Positions 41,058 to 49,308 of a stretch of 64,000 nucleotides of DNA are shown piece after piece (positions within the stretch are counted from its first letter, which is position 1; each line of letters starts with the position of its first letter). The stretch is from a virus, in IMG/VR virus record IMGVR_UViG_3300046538_000091, positions 1 through 64,000 of that record. One strand, written 5' to 3'. The translations under genes were made by a program, and so were the position numbers. The notes under the pieces were generated by a model, which was given only the letters and a program-made list of their open reading frames with translations, was not told the DNA's origin and searched no databases.

Positions 41058-41603
41058 ATGGGAGCAGCGGCAAAATCTGGTGATGGGGGGAATAAGGAGT
41101 TGGAAGACCTTATCCATCAGCTATCCGACAGGGTCGTGGGGAAGATGATTGTTGTAAACGGCAAGACGGGTGAACGTTCCCAGATGGTGTCCTTTGATTT
41201 TGATGCTCGGGATTCCATCGAAGTAATGTTCGAAGGCGTTCCTCCAGTGGAGGGGGAGGAAGAAATCTTCACTTATAGCTTTCCGAAAGAATCTGACAAT
41301 GCTGAGGCTGATCTAGAAATGGCTAGAGATGGATATCGTAAGGGCGGAAACTCCTCAGCAGAGACTCTGGAGGCTGCCTTAGGCGAGGCGCTTCGGGAAA
41401 GCGATCTCGAAAACAGGGAACCTACGTACGAGGATTTCCTTATCAACATTGACATTCATTTTGAGGACCTGAGCCAACCAGAGAAAAATAAAGCCATGAT
41501 CCATGACCTTGATGACTTGCTGGACCTGTACGAAAGCCTCGGTTACTCCGAGGAGGAAAAGAAGAAGACTAAGAAAGGCTTCTTCTCAAAGATGTTCTCT
41601 TAG
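41058..41603 (+). CDS. 181-aa acidic protein
   Basis: Unrecognised. Small beta-rich N-terminal domain (RVVGKMIVVNGKTGERSQMV), acidic helical middle and a basic C-terminus (KKKTKKGFFSKMFS). Single-gene cassette upstream of the putative origin, ended by a TTCG-loop terminator. Confidence 0.65.
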   Translation: MGAAAKSGDGGNKELEDLIHQLSDRVVGKMIVVNGKTGERSQMVSFDFDARDSIEVMFEGVPPVEGEEEIFTYSFPKESDNAEADLEMARDGYRKGGNSSAETLEAALGEALRESDLENREPTYEDFLINIDIHFEDLSQPEKNKAMIHDLDDLLDLYESLGYSEEEKKKTKKGFFSKMFS

Positions 41604-41616
41604 GCAAATAGACATG

Positions 41617-41640
41617 CCGGACCCTTCGGGGTCCGGTTCT
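41617..41640 (+). terminator. TTCG-loop hairpin
   Basis: CCGGACCC-TTCG-GGGTCCGG, 13 bp after the 181-aa gene; only a short T tract. Confidence 0.6.
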
Positions 41641-41758
41641 AGACAAAACTAGACAAAGTCATGTCTACGCTGAGAGGCCCGTGCTAGAGCCTTCTAGACA
41701 AAATTTAGACATTTCCAAAAGTTCATGTCTAAGTCATGTCTACGGCTGCAGCCCAGGT

Positions 41759-41776
41759 GGGCCGTGGCTTCCAGCC
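41759..41776 (+). repeat. 18-bp direct repeat, copy 1
   Basis: GGGCCGTGGCTTCCAGCC; matches copy 2 at 42040-42057 in 16 of 18 positions. Confidence 0.75.
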
Positions 41777-41891
41777 TTTTTTAGACAAAAAGACATGAAT
41801 TTTCCCCGCACGAGCACCCAGAGCTTGGAAACACGGAAATAAAAAAACAACTCTGTGATCCGTACCTACGAGCCATAGCCATGTCATGGGT

Positions 41892-41938
41892 ACATTAATA
41901 TAGTTATAAATATATAAATATATATATGTATGTATATG
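41892..41938. other. AT-rich core (candidate unwinding element)
   Basis: Runs of TATA/ATAT with a single G or two; by far the most AT-rich stretch of the window. Confidence 0.7.
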
Positions 41939-42039
41939 ACTGTCTCCATTTCTGTTTTATTTAGTGGAGAATCTGAGCCCCAGTGCTTGTGCCAGGAAAA
42001 TTCATGTCTAAATGTCTAGCGCACCACTCAAAGCCATAC

Positions 42040-42057
42040 GGGACGTGGCTTACAGCC
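42040..42057 (+). repeat. 18-bp direct repeat, copy 2
   Basis: GGGACGTGGCTTACAGCC, directly followed by TAGACATG. Confidence 0.75.
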
Positions 42058-42271
42058 GTAGACATGACTTAGACAAAACTTTTCAGAAATGTCTTAGATT
42101 CTGTCTAACCGCTCTAGTCCGGGCCTCTTAGCCTAGACATGGTTTGTCTACGGCTTAGACATTCCTCTGAAGGCCGCGTAGATCAAGGCCTCGTTCCGCG
42201 CGGTGTCTAGATCAATGGTTTCAGAGTGGGCATGAGAAGGTGTAAACTAGACCTCACTAGGAGATCACTAC

Positions 42272-42610
42272 ATGAACTACGACTTTTCCATTGAGAACCC
42301 ACAGATCAAAGGTTGGCTTAACCGAGAGAACGACCTCGTACCTGTCAGGGAATTCGTCTACCTGCATGACCACCCACTGATTCGACCGAACTTCCTTTCC
42401 GACATTGAGGTGCTTATTTTTGTCACCGGGCAGCATATGCTTGCTCGCGGTATCTCTGGTGCAGCAGGCAAGCGCCTCCTCGCCTTCTCTGAGACGTTTG
42501 CCAATCGACTTGAGGTCTTCGTTAGGGAGAAGTCGGAAAACGTCGCTAAGGAGGTCTTAGAGAGTCTGAGAGAGATCTATCTCCTCTGCGAGAAGATTCG
42601 GAAGATGTAA
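42272..42610 (+). CDS. 112-aa protein next to the putative origin
   Basis: Mixed N-terminus (YDFSIENPQIKGWLNRENDL) and helical C-terminal half. TAGGAG ribosome site. A weak promoter-like GGTGTAAAC lies about 30 bp upstream. Unrecognised; adjacency to the iteron region makes a replication link possible but unproven. Confidence 0.65.
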   Translation: MNYDFSIENPQIKGWLNRENDLVPVREFVYLHDHPLIRPNFLSDIEVLIFVTGQHMLARGISGAAGKRLLAFSETFANRLEVFVREKSENVAKEVLESLREIYLLCEKIRKM

Positions 42611-42612
42611 CA

Positions 42613-42643
42613 AAAACCCCGCCTTATGAGCGGGGTTTTTTTA
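42613..42643. terminator. bidirectional terminator
   Basis: AAAACCCCGC-N7-GCGGGGTTTT with T runs both ways; between the convergent 112-aa and tail-fibre-like genes. Confidence 0.85.
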
Positions 42644-42655
42644 GCCTTCTAAGAC

Positions 42656-43630
42656 TCAGTCGGTGTAGAACTCGATGATTCCCAGGTAGGCAGGGGAGCT
42701 TGCACTGATAATTACGTTACCCGATGCAAACACCGTTACCGTTACGCTTCCGCTACCCCCGTTAGAGGCCCCGAAGGCGTTATTGGTTAGAGGTCGGAAT
42801 CCCGCTGGTAGGGTAAAAGCTACGGAACCTGCGGAACCGCTCTGCAACGCACCTCGGATGATAACTTTGCTGCCCACCCGCTTGTACTGAACTGCTTGGT
42901 AGCTGGAGACGTTCACCCAGGAGTTGACCAGAGTAGGGGTGACCCATTGTTCTTCAGCTACAGTCTGGATCAGACGGGTAGGAGACGAAGCGTTAATGGT
43001 AATAACCGGTGAAGACCCAGATACGCTAACTACGGTATAGAGTGGGTAGAAACCTGGAGTTACCGAAGGCGCTATCGAAGTGCCGGTGTTCGCCTGAGCG
43101 CCTGCTACAACGTTTACAGTCAGGTAGCCGTTCAGCAAGTTTGACTGCAACAGTGGGTTGGCGGAATCGAAGTTAGGATACGAGGTAGTGCCAGTGAACT
43201 CAGTGAATCCAGCCTGGACGATGTAGGTCATCTCTTGGCCCAAAGTTACGGGGGCAGGAGTGTTCAAGGTTACAGTGGTGTGGCTACCCGCTACCCGAAG
43301 GATAGGAGTGGCATCCGCAACCGAGATTGCTCCTGGCAGCATCATTGCACCTGGAGCTACTGATACCGTGGAAGCAGAAGCAACGGATGCACGAAGTCCT
43401 ACCAGAGACTGCCCGGAACCGTACATACCGGATTGCAACGCAGAGGCTCTCAGGGCTTCGATTAGGACACCGCGACGACCGGCATCTGCTGCGTTTGCTA
43501 GGCTACTGGAGTTGGTGCTTAGGTCCTGAAGCGGGCGGTTATCAATGGTGTAGTAGTACGGGTCCAGCTCAGTATAGAGGCGAACCGAAGTAAAGTTCGA
43601 TGAGGAAGACGTGAAAGATGGGGTAGACAC
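42656..43630 (-). CDS. tail fibre / receptor-binding-like protein
   Basis: 324 aa. N-terminal ELDPYYYTIDNRPLQDL (residues 21-37) resembles the attachment region of phage baseplate/fibre proteins. The middle is rich in Ser, Thr, Ala and Val beta strands. The C-terminus (GSKVIIRGALQSGSAGSVAFTLPAGFRP, then short strands) looks like a host-binding tip. It stands alone under its own late box, away from the other tail genes. Confidence 0.6.
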   Translation of the reverse strand: MSTPSFTSSSSNFTSVRLYTELDPYYYTIDNRPLQDLSTNSSSLANAADAGRRGVLIEALRASALQSGMYGSGQSLVGLRASVASASTVSVAPGAMMLPGAISVADATPILRVAGSHTTVTLNTPAPVTLGQEMTYIVQAGFTEFTGTTSYPNFDSANPLLQSNLLNGYLTVNVVAGAQANTGTSIAPSVTPGFYPLYTVVSVSGSSPVITINASSPTRLIQTVAEEQWVTPTLVNSWVNVSSYQAVQYKRVGSKVIIRGALQSGSAGSVAFTLPAGFRPLTNNAFGASNGGSGSVTVTVFASGNVIISASSPAYLGIIEFYTD

Positions 43631-43669
43631 TAAGTAGCTCCTGAGTGTTTGAGATGACGATATTCGTGC

Positions 43670-43677
43670 ATTTTAAG
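43670..43677 (-). promoter_or_regulatory. late-type box CTTAAAAT
   Basis: Minus-strand CTTAAAATGC, about 40 bp before the fibre-like gene. Confidence 0.45.
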
Positions 43678-43692
43678 AGGCAGAGGTCTTTG

Positions 43693-43730
43693 TTGGTACA
43701 AGAGAGGTGGACCACCGCAGATTATCTGCG
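43693..43730 (+). promoter_or_regulatory. variant GGTACAAG promoter with 5' hairpins
   Basis: TTGGTACAAG at 43693-43702, then GGTGGACCACC and a 6-bp hairpin CGCAGA-TTA-TCTGCG at 43716-43730. Confidence 0.5.
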
Positions 43731-43765
43731 TAAACTCATGCTTCTAGAAAATTGGTAACTATGCT

Positions 43766-44320
43766 ATGTGGAATTTTAACAAGGTGGGTAGGGTAATAAA
43801 TACTCGAACCATCCAGCGTGGCTTGAAAGTAGAACTCCAATGGGTATGGCCTTGGAAACGTTCTACGTTGAATCTCTGCAAACCATACTTGGTCACGGTT
43901 ACAAATCCTCAGGGTATCCGAGTTCATCATCAAGAGGCTGATGACAAGCTTTGCTTTAAACAAGTAGTTCTGGACTACTACCGAAAAAGCATACCTCTTG
44001 AAATGCACGATGAGGACGTTCAGGTTTGGGCCTTCAACCTTGAAACATCCCTTGAGCAGTATCTTGAGCGGTTTCTTCCTGACGGTGACTTTTTAGTACA
44101 CGTACCTGTTTCAGAGAAGGCTAGTAGGAACTTCTGGAAGAAGAGGGTTGGGGTTGAGGAATCTAATGCTAGTCATCTTGATTGCGCTGTTACTAATATT
44201 ACTGGCTATGACAAGCCTGCTATCTATCTCGCCTCACGGGCGAACCCACAGCAACCAGGTAGATATCTCCTTATCACGGTTAGTGACGGCCACGTTAAGA
44301 CCACGGTAAACCTCCTATGA
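43766..44320 (+). CDS. 184-aa protein, first gene of the SNF2 operon
   Basis: Basic N-terminus with Trp and Arg, then a mixed domain. Unrecognised. Overlaps the SNF2 gene by 4 bp (ATGA). Confidence 0.6.
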   Translation: MWNFNKVGRVINTRTIQRGLKVELQWVWPWKRSTLNLCKPYLVTVTNPQGIRVHHQEADDKLCFKQVVLDYYRKSIPLEMHDEDVQVWAFNLETSLEQYLERFLPDGDFLVHVPVSEKASRNFWKKRVGVEESNASHLDCAVTNITGYDKPAIYLASRANPQQPGRYLLITVSDGHVKTTVNLL

Positions 44321-46083
44321 GACTGATCTCCAGCGGTAAGTACATCGAGGCTATACCTCAGACTTCCAAGGAGATTTCTCAGATGGAGAAGTTTCCGGGC
44401 TTCTTCCGTAGTGGCCCTCGATACTTCGCAGTTAAGAAGACTCTGGTAGTTCAGAACTTGGCAAAGCGTTTAAAGGCTCACTTCGGGGCTCTGGACGTAG
44501 ACCGAGAGGTGTTCAGCATTGCCAAAGGATCATTGAAGCTCAAGGACATCCCTGAGGACTTTGTATTCCACACTACTCCGCTAACTCCTCAGATGATTGC
44601 CCTGAGGTTCTTGTACACCCTTGAAAGTGCGGGGTTGCTTTTAGAACCCGGCATGGGTAAGACCAAGATCTACCTGGACTACATTTTCTTGATGAAGTTC
44701 CGCCGTAGCTTGGTCGTATGCCCTATGGCTTTGCTGGGTACCTGGGAGGATGAGGTTGCAGTCCACCGACCTGAGCTGAAGGTCTACCTCGTCAGGACTA
44801 CGAACTGGGCCGAAGAGCTTCCGAAGATGAAAGAGGCTGATCTCGTGGTTATCAACTACGATAAAGCCGTTCGTCTGTACGAAGGTCTTAGCACGGAAAT
44901 CCAGTTCGACTCAATGAACATCGACGAGGGCCTCATCAAGTCTCCGACTACGGCTCGAACCAAGTGTCTGACTGCTATTGGTCAGGAGGTGAAACACAAG
45001 GTAATCAACTCAGGGACTTTGATCAACAACTCGCCACTAGACTTGTTCGCTCCTGTACGGTACTTGGAACCGTCTTTGGTTGGTCGTGATTACAAGGTCT
45101 TCAAAGAGTTATACGCAGTAGAGAGTAAACCCGGCAAAGGTGCCGACGGGAAGCCTTTGAGGCAGTTCGTTGTGGGGTACAAGAACGTAGAGGAGATGCG
45201 AGATACTCTTGAGTCCTGCTGCATCGTCATGAAGAAGTCGGAATGGTTGAAAGACCTTCCAGATAAGACCTTCCACATCGTAGATGTGAAGGCTTCCGAG
45301 GAACAGAAACGTGTCTTCGGAGAGTTGCAGTCCAACTTCATGGCTTTGTTCCAAGATCGATACGTGGAAGTTCCCAGCCCTCTTGTACTGGCAGCTAAGC
45401 AGTGCCAGGTTGCTAACGGATTCATATACTACACTGAAAGCAAGGACATTCTTGCAGACGATCTCGATTATTTCAGTGAAGCTCAATTCAGTCGGATAAA
45501 GAAGAAGGAGAAGCTTGCAGTAAAACGAGAGACCTTGTTCTTCCCGGAACAACCGAAGCTTATCGAATTGATGCGGTTACTTCAGGTCCAGATGCCTGAA
45601 CGACGGGTTATGGTCTGGTACAACTCTCAAGCTGAACGTGTTCTCATTGAGAGTGAGTTCAACAACGTGGGCCTAGAGTTCCTCACCATCGCAGGTGGGG
45701 AGAAAGATACCTCGGGTAAGGTCCGTCTCTTTAACCGTGACAAGAAATACAAGGTTCTGCTATGTCAGGCCAAAGCTGTTAACTATGGCGTAACGGTCCT
45801 CGGCCACAAAGAGGATCATGAAGTAGATGTTGATACGGTATTCCGTGAGGTTGACAGCACGGTCTACACGCAGATCTTCTACAGCCTGAACTTTAGCCTT
45901 GAGGTGTTCCTACAGCAACAGGATAGGGTTCACCGCATTGGTCAGAAGAAGGCATGTGATTACTTCATTCTGTTGACAGACTTCGATATAGAGAGGTATG
46001 TTTACAAGGTTCTCGGCGATAAAGAAGACGTGAAGGACACCATGATGGTGGACTTCGTCAAAAGCCGAAAGGTAGACCTATGA
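44317..46083 (+). CDS. SNF2-family helicase/ATPase
   Basis: 588 aa. DNA-dependent ATPase core: Q-like motif LTPQMIALRFL (89-99), Walker A LEPGMGKT (109-116), VVCPMALLGTWEDEV (motif Ia), NIDEG (motif II in a short DExx form), GTLINNSPLDLFAPVRYL (motif III), then RVMVWYNSQAERV, and motif VI QQQDRVHRIGQKK near residue 530. Such enzymes translocate on double-stranded DNA. Overlapping starts and stops tie it to the following 98-aa and MazG-like genes. Confidence 0.88.
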   Translation: MRLISSGKYIEAIPQTSKEISQMEKFPGFFRSGPRYFAVKKTLVVQNLAKRLKAHFGALDVDREVFSIAKGSLKLKDIPEDFVFHTTPLTPQMIALRFLYTLESAGLLLEPGMGKTKIYLDYIFLMKFRRSLVVCPMALLGTWEDEVAVHRPELKVYLVRTTNWAEELPKMKEADLVVINYDKAVRLYEGLSTEIQFDSMNIDEGLIKSPTTARTKCLTAIGQEVKHKVINSGTLINNSPLDLFAPVRYLEPSLVGRDYKVFKELYAVESKPGKGADGKPLRQFVVGYKNVEEMRDTLESCCIVMKKSEWLKDLPDKTFHIVDVKASEEQKRVFGELQSNFMALFQDRYVEVPSPLVLAAKQCQVANGFIYYTESKDILADDLDYFSEAQFSRIKKKEKLAVKRETLFFPEQPKLIELMRLLQVQMPERRVMVWYNSQAERVLIESEFNNVGLEFLTIAGGEKDTSGKVRLFNRDKKYKVLLCQAKAVNYGVTVLGHKEDHEVDVDTVFREVDSTVYTQIFYSLNFSLEVFLQQQDRVHRIGQKKACDYFILLTDFDIERYVYKVLGDKEDVKDTMMVDFVKSRKVDL

Positions 46084-46376
46084 AACTTACTGAATACGAA
46101 TTGGATCTGTTATCACATTCCTTAGAAGCTGACGGTAATCGTGATCGTTACTATGAAGCTTCTAAAGACACTTTGAAACTCGCCACGTCTCTGAACAAGT
46201 ATGCAATCGGTCTTACTACTGAACGCAACCTTGCCAGAGACATCGGGGGTCTGTTCGTTGAGCTGAATCGATTGGTGCTTACTATGGAGGAGCCTTGGCT
46301 TGTTCAGATAAACATCAATCGTCGTATTTCCCAAGTTCGGGAAACCTACCTTGAAGCTCAAGGGGTGGCACAATGA
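46080..46376 (+). CDS. 98-aa helical protein
   Basis: ATGA overlaps on both sides (SNF2 and MazG-like genes). All helical, with alternating charged residues. No family seen. Co-translated with its neighbours. Confidence 0.6.
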   Translation: MKLTEYELDLLSHSLEADGNRDRYYEASKDTLKLATSLNKYAIGLTTERNLARDIGGLFVELNRLVLTMEEPWLVQININRRISQVRETYLEAQGVAQ

Positions 46377-46684
46377 CTCTTGTTCTTGATGATACCTTGG
46401 TTCTTCAAAACGCATTGGATACTTGGGGTTACGATGCTCAGCTAGGTATGGCTAACGAAGAGTTGGCAGAGCTGATCACCGCCATTAACCAGTGGAAACG
46501 TGGACGCATTACCAAAGAGCAATTGGCGAGCGAGGTTGCAGACTCGTTCATTATGGTTACTCAGATGGCAATCATGGTGGGTGAAGATTTGGTTCAGGAC
46601 CACGTCCTCTTCAAGGTGAACCGGTTGAAACAACGTCTTGAAGATTACAATGCTCCAAAGGGTCTTGGTATAAGAGAAGTGTAG
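46373..46684 (+). CDS. MazG-like nucleotide pyrophosphohydrolase
   Basis: 103 aa. Carries the all-alpha NTP-pyrophosphatase metal motif EELAEL (about 29-34) and EVADS (about 54-58), the E-x2-E ... E-x2-D pattern. It would hydrolyse nucleoside triphosphates to monophosphates. The next promoter lies inside its last codons: the TAG stop is in GTGTAG. Confidence 0.75.
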   Translation: MTLVLDDTLVLQNALDTWGYDAQLGMANEELAELITAINQWKRGRITKEQLASEVADSFIMVTQMAIMVGEDLVQDHVLFKVNRLKQRLEDYNAPKGLGIREV

Positions 46685-46700
46685 AAGAACTTACTCTTAT
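46665..46700 (+). promoter_or_regulatory. GGTATAAG promoter inside the MazG-like gene end
   Basis: TTGGTATAAG at 46665-46674, in frame with the last codons of the gene; weak hairpin AAGA-N6-TCTT follows. GGACCTTACCG precedes the next ATG. Confidence 0.7.
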
Positions 46701-46718
46701 TAGAAAAGGACCTTACCG

Positions 46719-47039
46719 ATGAACCTGCAAAACTCTGATCGCACCGCCCTTTCCGCCGTACGCGTTTTGGATACGCCTGTCGAAGTAAACACTGGTAAGT
46801 CGGTAATGTTCGATCCGCTTTGTGCGGACCACCGAAATGCTTTCCGGATCATGATCCTTGCCGGTAAGCAGACCGATATTCGGTTTGACCTGGAAGGGTT
46901 TACATCTGTACCTGCAATGATGCTATACAAGATGGCCGTATTCGGAGCAGGTGCTCTTGATACTGTTTCCCGAGACACGCGTGCCAACCTTGAGAAGCGT
47001 GTACATTTACACGTAGTTCCTTCCTACCGTCGAACCTAA
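46719..47039 (+). CDS. 106-aa basic protein
   Basis: Mixed alpha/beta, unrecognised; early-type cassette. An inverted repeat AGGCCTAG-N6-CTAGGCCT lies just after it (47056-47077). Confidence 0.6.
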   Translation: MNLQNSDRTALSAVRVLDTPVEVNTGKSVMFDPLCADHRNAFRIMILAGKQTDIRFDLEGFTSVPAMMLYKMAVFGAGALDTVSRDTRANLEKRVHLHVVPSYRRT

Positions 47040-47055
47040 CAAAACAAACCTTAAG

Positions 47056-47077
47056 AGGCCTAGGATAGTCTAGGCCT
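47056..47077. repeat. inverted repeat
   Basis: AGGCCTAG-GATAGT-CTAGGCCT, 8-bp arms; no T tract, so a terminator role is uncertain. Confidence 0.6.
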
Positions 47078-47093
47078 CGGCAAGAGTGTGTCT

Positions 47094-47333
47094 ATGAGAT
47101 TACTTCATTTAGTCTTCGCAGCAATTGCGGTAGTTACACCAACCCTTCCATCTCGTGCGGAAGACCCTATCAAGGTTCAAGCACCTGCTCCTGAGAAGAA
47201 GAGTGCAAGGCCTGTGGTTAGAAATTTCATGGTTACTGAATGTACGAAGAAAACAGGATGCTTAATGAAGATGCGTCCTCACGAAAAGATCCTTGCTAAA
47301 GATGGTTCAATTACGTGGCGGAAAATTCAATAA
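47094..47333 (+). CDS. 79-aa secreted/periplasmic protein
   Basis: Sec-type signal peptide (MRLLHLVFAAIAVV...PSRA) then a mature part of about 55 residues with two Cys (TECTKKTGCLMKM) that could pair, typical of a small periplasmic fold. A GTG six bases upstream is an alternative start. Function unknown. Confidence 0.6.
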   Translation: MRLLHLVFAAIAVVTPTLPSRAEDPIKVQAPAPEKKSARPVVRNFMVTECTKKTGCLMKMRPHEKILAKDGSITWRKIQ

Positions 47334-47344
47334 TTTGCAATACA

Positions 47345-47395
47345 CTGGTATAACAATAGTGCGAGAGAGTACTTACTTATTAGACTCTCCGCACT
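47345..47395 (+). promoter_or_regulatory. GGTATAAC promoter with long 5' hairpin
   Basis: CTGGTATAAC at 47345-47354. AGTGCG (47358-47363) plus GAGAG (47365-47369) pair with CTCTC (47385-47389) and CGCACT (47390-47395): 11 bp with one bulge. Confidence 0.75.
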
Positions 47396-47426
47396 AAACC
47401 TTTCGAAAGTTTTTAGGAGTCTCAAA

Positions 47427-47822
47427 ATGAATGCACTGAACCTGTCCGGCGTATTTGGCGTTGCTTTCCAAGCTAACAAAGAACTGGCCAAAACCGCCGC
47501 GTACTTCGAAGCAGGCCGCATCATCAACAACAAGCTGGTTGGCCTGATCGTTCCGAAGCTGCCGATGATGATCCGTGGTTACGCTCAAACCGCTTTCGGC
47601 AAGCTGGCTCTGGCCAACCTGTTCCTGGTCGGCGTCCAGAAGTTCAAGCCTGAAAACGAGCTGCTGGCCAAACTGGGCTACGCCGCCGTTACCAACGCTT
47701 ACACCGAAGCGTTCCAAGACCTGAACATCGAAGGCCTGATCGACTCCTTCCTGGGCGACAGCAACATCGCCAAAGCAATCGGCCTGGTCGATGCTGCGGT
47801 AGCTGAAACCGCTGCTCAGTAA
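47427..47822 (+). CDS. 131-aa abundant-type protein, unknown
   Basis: Helical, hydrophobic and alanine/leucine rich, with no convincing long membrane span. Codon use is strikingly biased to G/C-ending codons (CTG, GGC, ACC, AAC), unlike its neighbours, suggesting strong expression or recent acquisition from a GC-rich source. Unrecognised. Confidence 0.65.
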   Translation: MNALNLSGVFGVAFQANKELAKTAAYFEAGRIINNKLVGLIVPKLPMMIRGYAQTAFGKLALANLFLVGVQKFKPENELLAKLGYAAVTNAYTEAFQDLNIEGLIDSFLGDSNIAKAIGLVDAAVAETAAQ

Positions 47823-47844
47823 TTTCTGAGCGGCTTGACTTGAG

Positions 47845-47866
47845 GAGCCCCTAACGGGGCTCTTCT
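47845..47866 (+). terminator. terminator
   Basis: GAGCCCC-TAAC-GGGGCTC then TTCTCG. Confidence 0.6.
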
Positions 47867-47916
47867 CGTTTCTATCTTTCTGTTTTCTTTAGCCTCTTAG
47901 AGCTTTGGAGAAGAAT

Positions 47917-48654
47917 ATGAGTAGCGTACTTGCGTTTGTAATTGTTGACGCCTACGAAGGCGTAATGAACTACGACGATCTTCGTGGTTTGGGTTTCGTG
48001 GGTCCTACCCTGGAGAAAGAGTATCTCTCCGGTGCTCACGGCATTAACGGTCTGATCAACATCATGGGCAATGCCCCGATCAAGCAGTTCCTCATCGAAA
48101 ATGAAATGAAGGTCGGTGCGGTAACCACTCCTTGGTACAAGGATGGTTCTCTGATGACTGAGCCAGAGATCCATGTAGAAATCGTAGGTAGCGACGAAGA
48201 TGAATTTCTTCTGACCTTCGAGGTCGCAAATAACCTCACCAAGCTGTGCCTGCCGGATGGTGACGATGACGGTGATAATCATGCCGTATGGGCGAAGGCC
48301 AGCGTAATGATGGCTACCTCGACTTACCCTGTTCTGCCCTTCGACCTTCTCGGTGCGCTCGATCAGGAGTTCGTTAAGAAGGCTAAGCCGAAGAAAAAGG
48401 CTCCGGAGTTCATCACTCCTGCACCAGCGCCGAGCATGGATATCCCTATGCCGACAATGCCGAAAGCTTCTGTTCCACCGCCGCCTCAACCTCAGGCCGC
48501 ACCTGCTCCTGCAAGCCTCGGTGGCGACATGCTTTCCGGTATCCGCAACATGCACAAGCAGTTCGAAGAAACTGCACAGAAGGCACGGGCGAAGAAGACC
48601 GAAGTTGTTCACTCGGACGCTCCGTTGCACAAGCAAATGTTCAGTCTGTTTTAA
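47917..48654 (+). CDS. 245-aa protein with Pro-rich linker
   Basis: Start at 47917, with GGAG 8 bp upstream. Residues 1-145 form a globular domain (VIVDAYEGVMNYDDLRG; FLLTFEVANN). Residues 155-210 are a Lys- and Pro/Ala-rich linker (PAPAPSMDIPMPTMP; PPPPQPQAAPAPA), and the tail is helical. Unrecognised; the linker suggests partner binding. Confidence 0.65.
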   Translation: MSSVLAFVIVDAYEGVMNYDDLRGLGFVGPTLEKEYLSGAHGINGLINIMGNAPIKQFLIENEMKVGAVTTPWYKDGSLMTEPEIHVEIVGSDEDEFLLTFEVANNLTKLCLPDGDDDGDNHAVWAKASVMMATSTYPVLPFDLLGALDQEFVKKAKPKKKAPEFITPAPAPSMDIPMPTMPKASVPPPPQPQAAPAPASLGGDMLSGIRNMHKQFEETAQKARAKKTEVVHSDAPLHKQMFSLF

Positions 48655-48671
48655 ATACCAACCACTGGATT

Positions 48672-48710
48672 CGGGTATAAGAGTAGTAGAGAAGGATACC
48701 GCTTACCTAC
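48672..48710 (+). promoter_or_regulatory. GGTATAAG promoter with 5' hairpin
   Basis: CGGGTATAAG at 48672-48681; GTAG-ag-AAG pairs with CTT-ac-CTAC (48686-48710). Confidence 0.7.
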
Positions 48711-48737
48711 TACTTACTGAATTACAGGGATTTAGCA

Positions 48738-49046
48738 ATGTTCGAATTCGACATTGAAGCCAGAGTTACGAACCCTTCCAAGGGAAAACTTACTCCTCGC
48801 AAAATCGCTTTGACGATCCCTGCCAAGAGTAAGCTGGAAGGGATTGCAGAGCTGAAGAAGAAGCTCCATAAAAAGGGGGATGTACTGTATGTCCTCCTGG
48901 ACGTTCAGTGCTTCAAGATCAACATTCGTAAAGAACGTGTAGCAGTTTCCGATGATGAGTTATACAGACTAGAAAAGGCCCTAACCCCTTTCGGATTAGG
49001 AACTGCTCCGAATCTATTCAAAAGGAAAGAGGTATGGGAATTCTAG
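48738..49046 (+). CDS. 102-aa protein
   Basis: Basic N-terminal half with strand-like repeats of Lys and hydrophobic residues; unrecognised. Overlaps the 37-aa membrane gene by 13 bp. Confidence 0.55.
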   Translation: MFEFDIEARVTNPSKGKLTPRKIALTIPAKSKLEGIAELKKKLHKKGDVLYVLLDVQCFKINIRKERVAVSDDELYRLEKALTPFGLGTAPNLFKRKEVWEF

Positions 49047-49147
49047 GATTTCTCGCGTCAATACTTGGTGTGATATTTGTAATCATATTCGGCATTATGG
49101 CCTTCGGGTTCATCTGCGGAGTGCTTGCGAAAGCATTCTTCAAGTAG
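49034..49147 (+). CDS. 37-aa membrane protein
   Basis: Strongly hydrophobic, a single long helix (IFVIIFGIMAFGFICGVL) ending AKAFFK. GAGG site 4 bp upstream. Translationally coupled to the 102-aa gene. Confidence 0.55.
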   Translation: MGILGFLASILGVIFVIIFGIMAFGFICGVLAKAFFK

Positions 49148-49209
49148 ACAAAGATTGTAATGTACTACCTCCCTCGACTGTATAAAAGGTCCGGTCTTGG
49201 GAGGCCTTT

Positions 49210-49248
49210 GAAACGACAGGGACTTCCCCTCTGTCGTTTCCTTTTTTT
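49210..49248 (+). terminator. very strong terminator
   Basis: GAAACGACAG-N11-CTGTCGTTTC followed by CTTTTTTT. Confidence 0.85.
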
Positions 49249-49251
49249 ACC

Positions 49252-49280
49252 TTGCGGCTTTTTTTAGATTTCGCTACAGT
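49252..49280 (+). promoter_or_regulatory. possible sigma70-like promoter of thyX
   Basis: TTGCGG (-35-like), 17-bp spacer, TACAGT (-10-like), just after the strong terminator. No GGTATAAG box here. Confidence 0.3.
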
Positions 49281-49308
49281 GGCTCCAATTAGAACTGGAG
49301 TTAACTCT

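Larger units (their letters stand above)
41604..42271. other. putative replication origin: TAGACA iterons around an AT-rich core
   Basis: 667 bp without a gene. At least 19 copies of TAGACA or its complement TGTCTA, many extended to TAGACATG or TAGACAAA: for example 41609, 41640, 41650, 41660, 41695, 41706, 41724, 41735, 41782, then 42003, 42011, 42059, 42070, 42102, 42134, 42143, 42156, 42204. They flank an almost pure A/T core at 41892-41938. An 18-bp unit GGGNCGTGGCTTNCAGCC is repeated at 41759 and 42040, once on each side of the core. This is the organisation of an iteron-type origin or a large regulatory array. Confidence 0.65.

Noticed and set aside
41892-41938. Insertion-sequence end or integration site
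   Set aside because: No terminal inverted repeats, transposase or target duplication; the AT run fits better with the iteron array.
41604-42271. CRISPR array
   Set aside because: Repeats are short (6-8 bp), in both orientations and at irregular spacing, with no regular spacers or cas genes.
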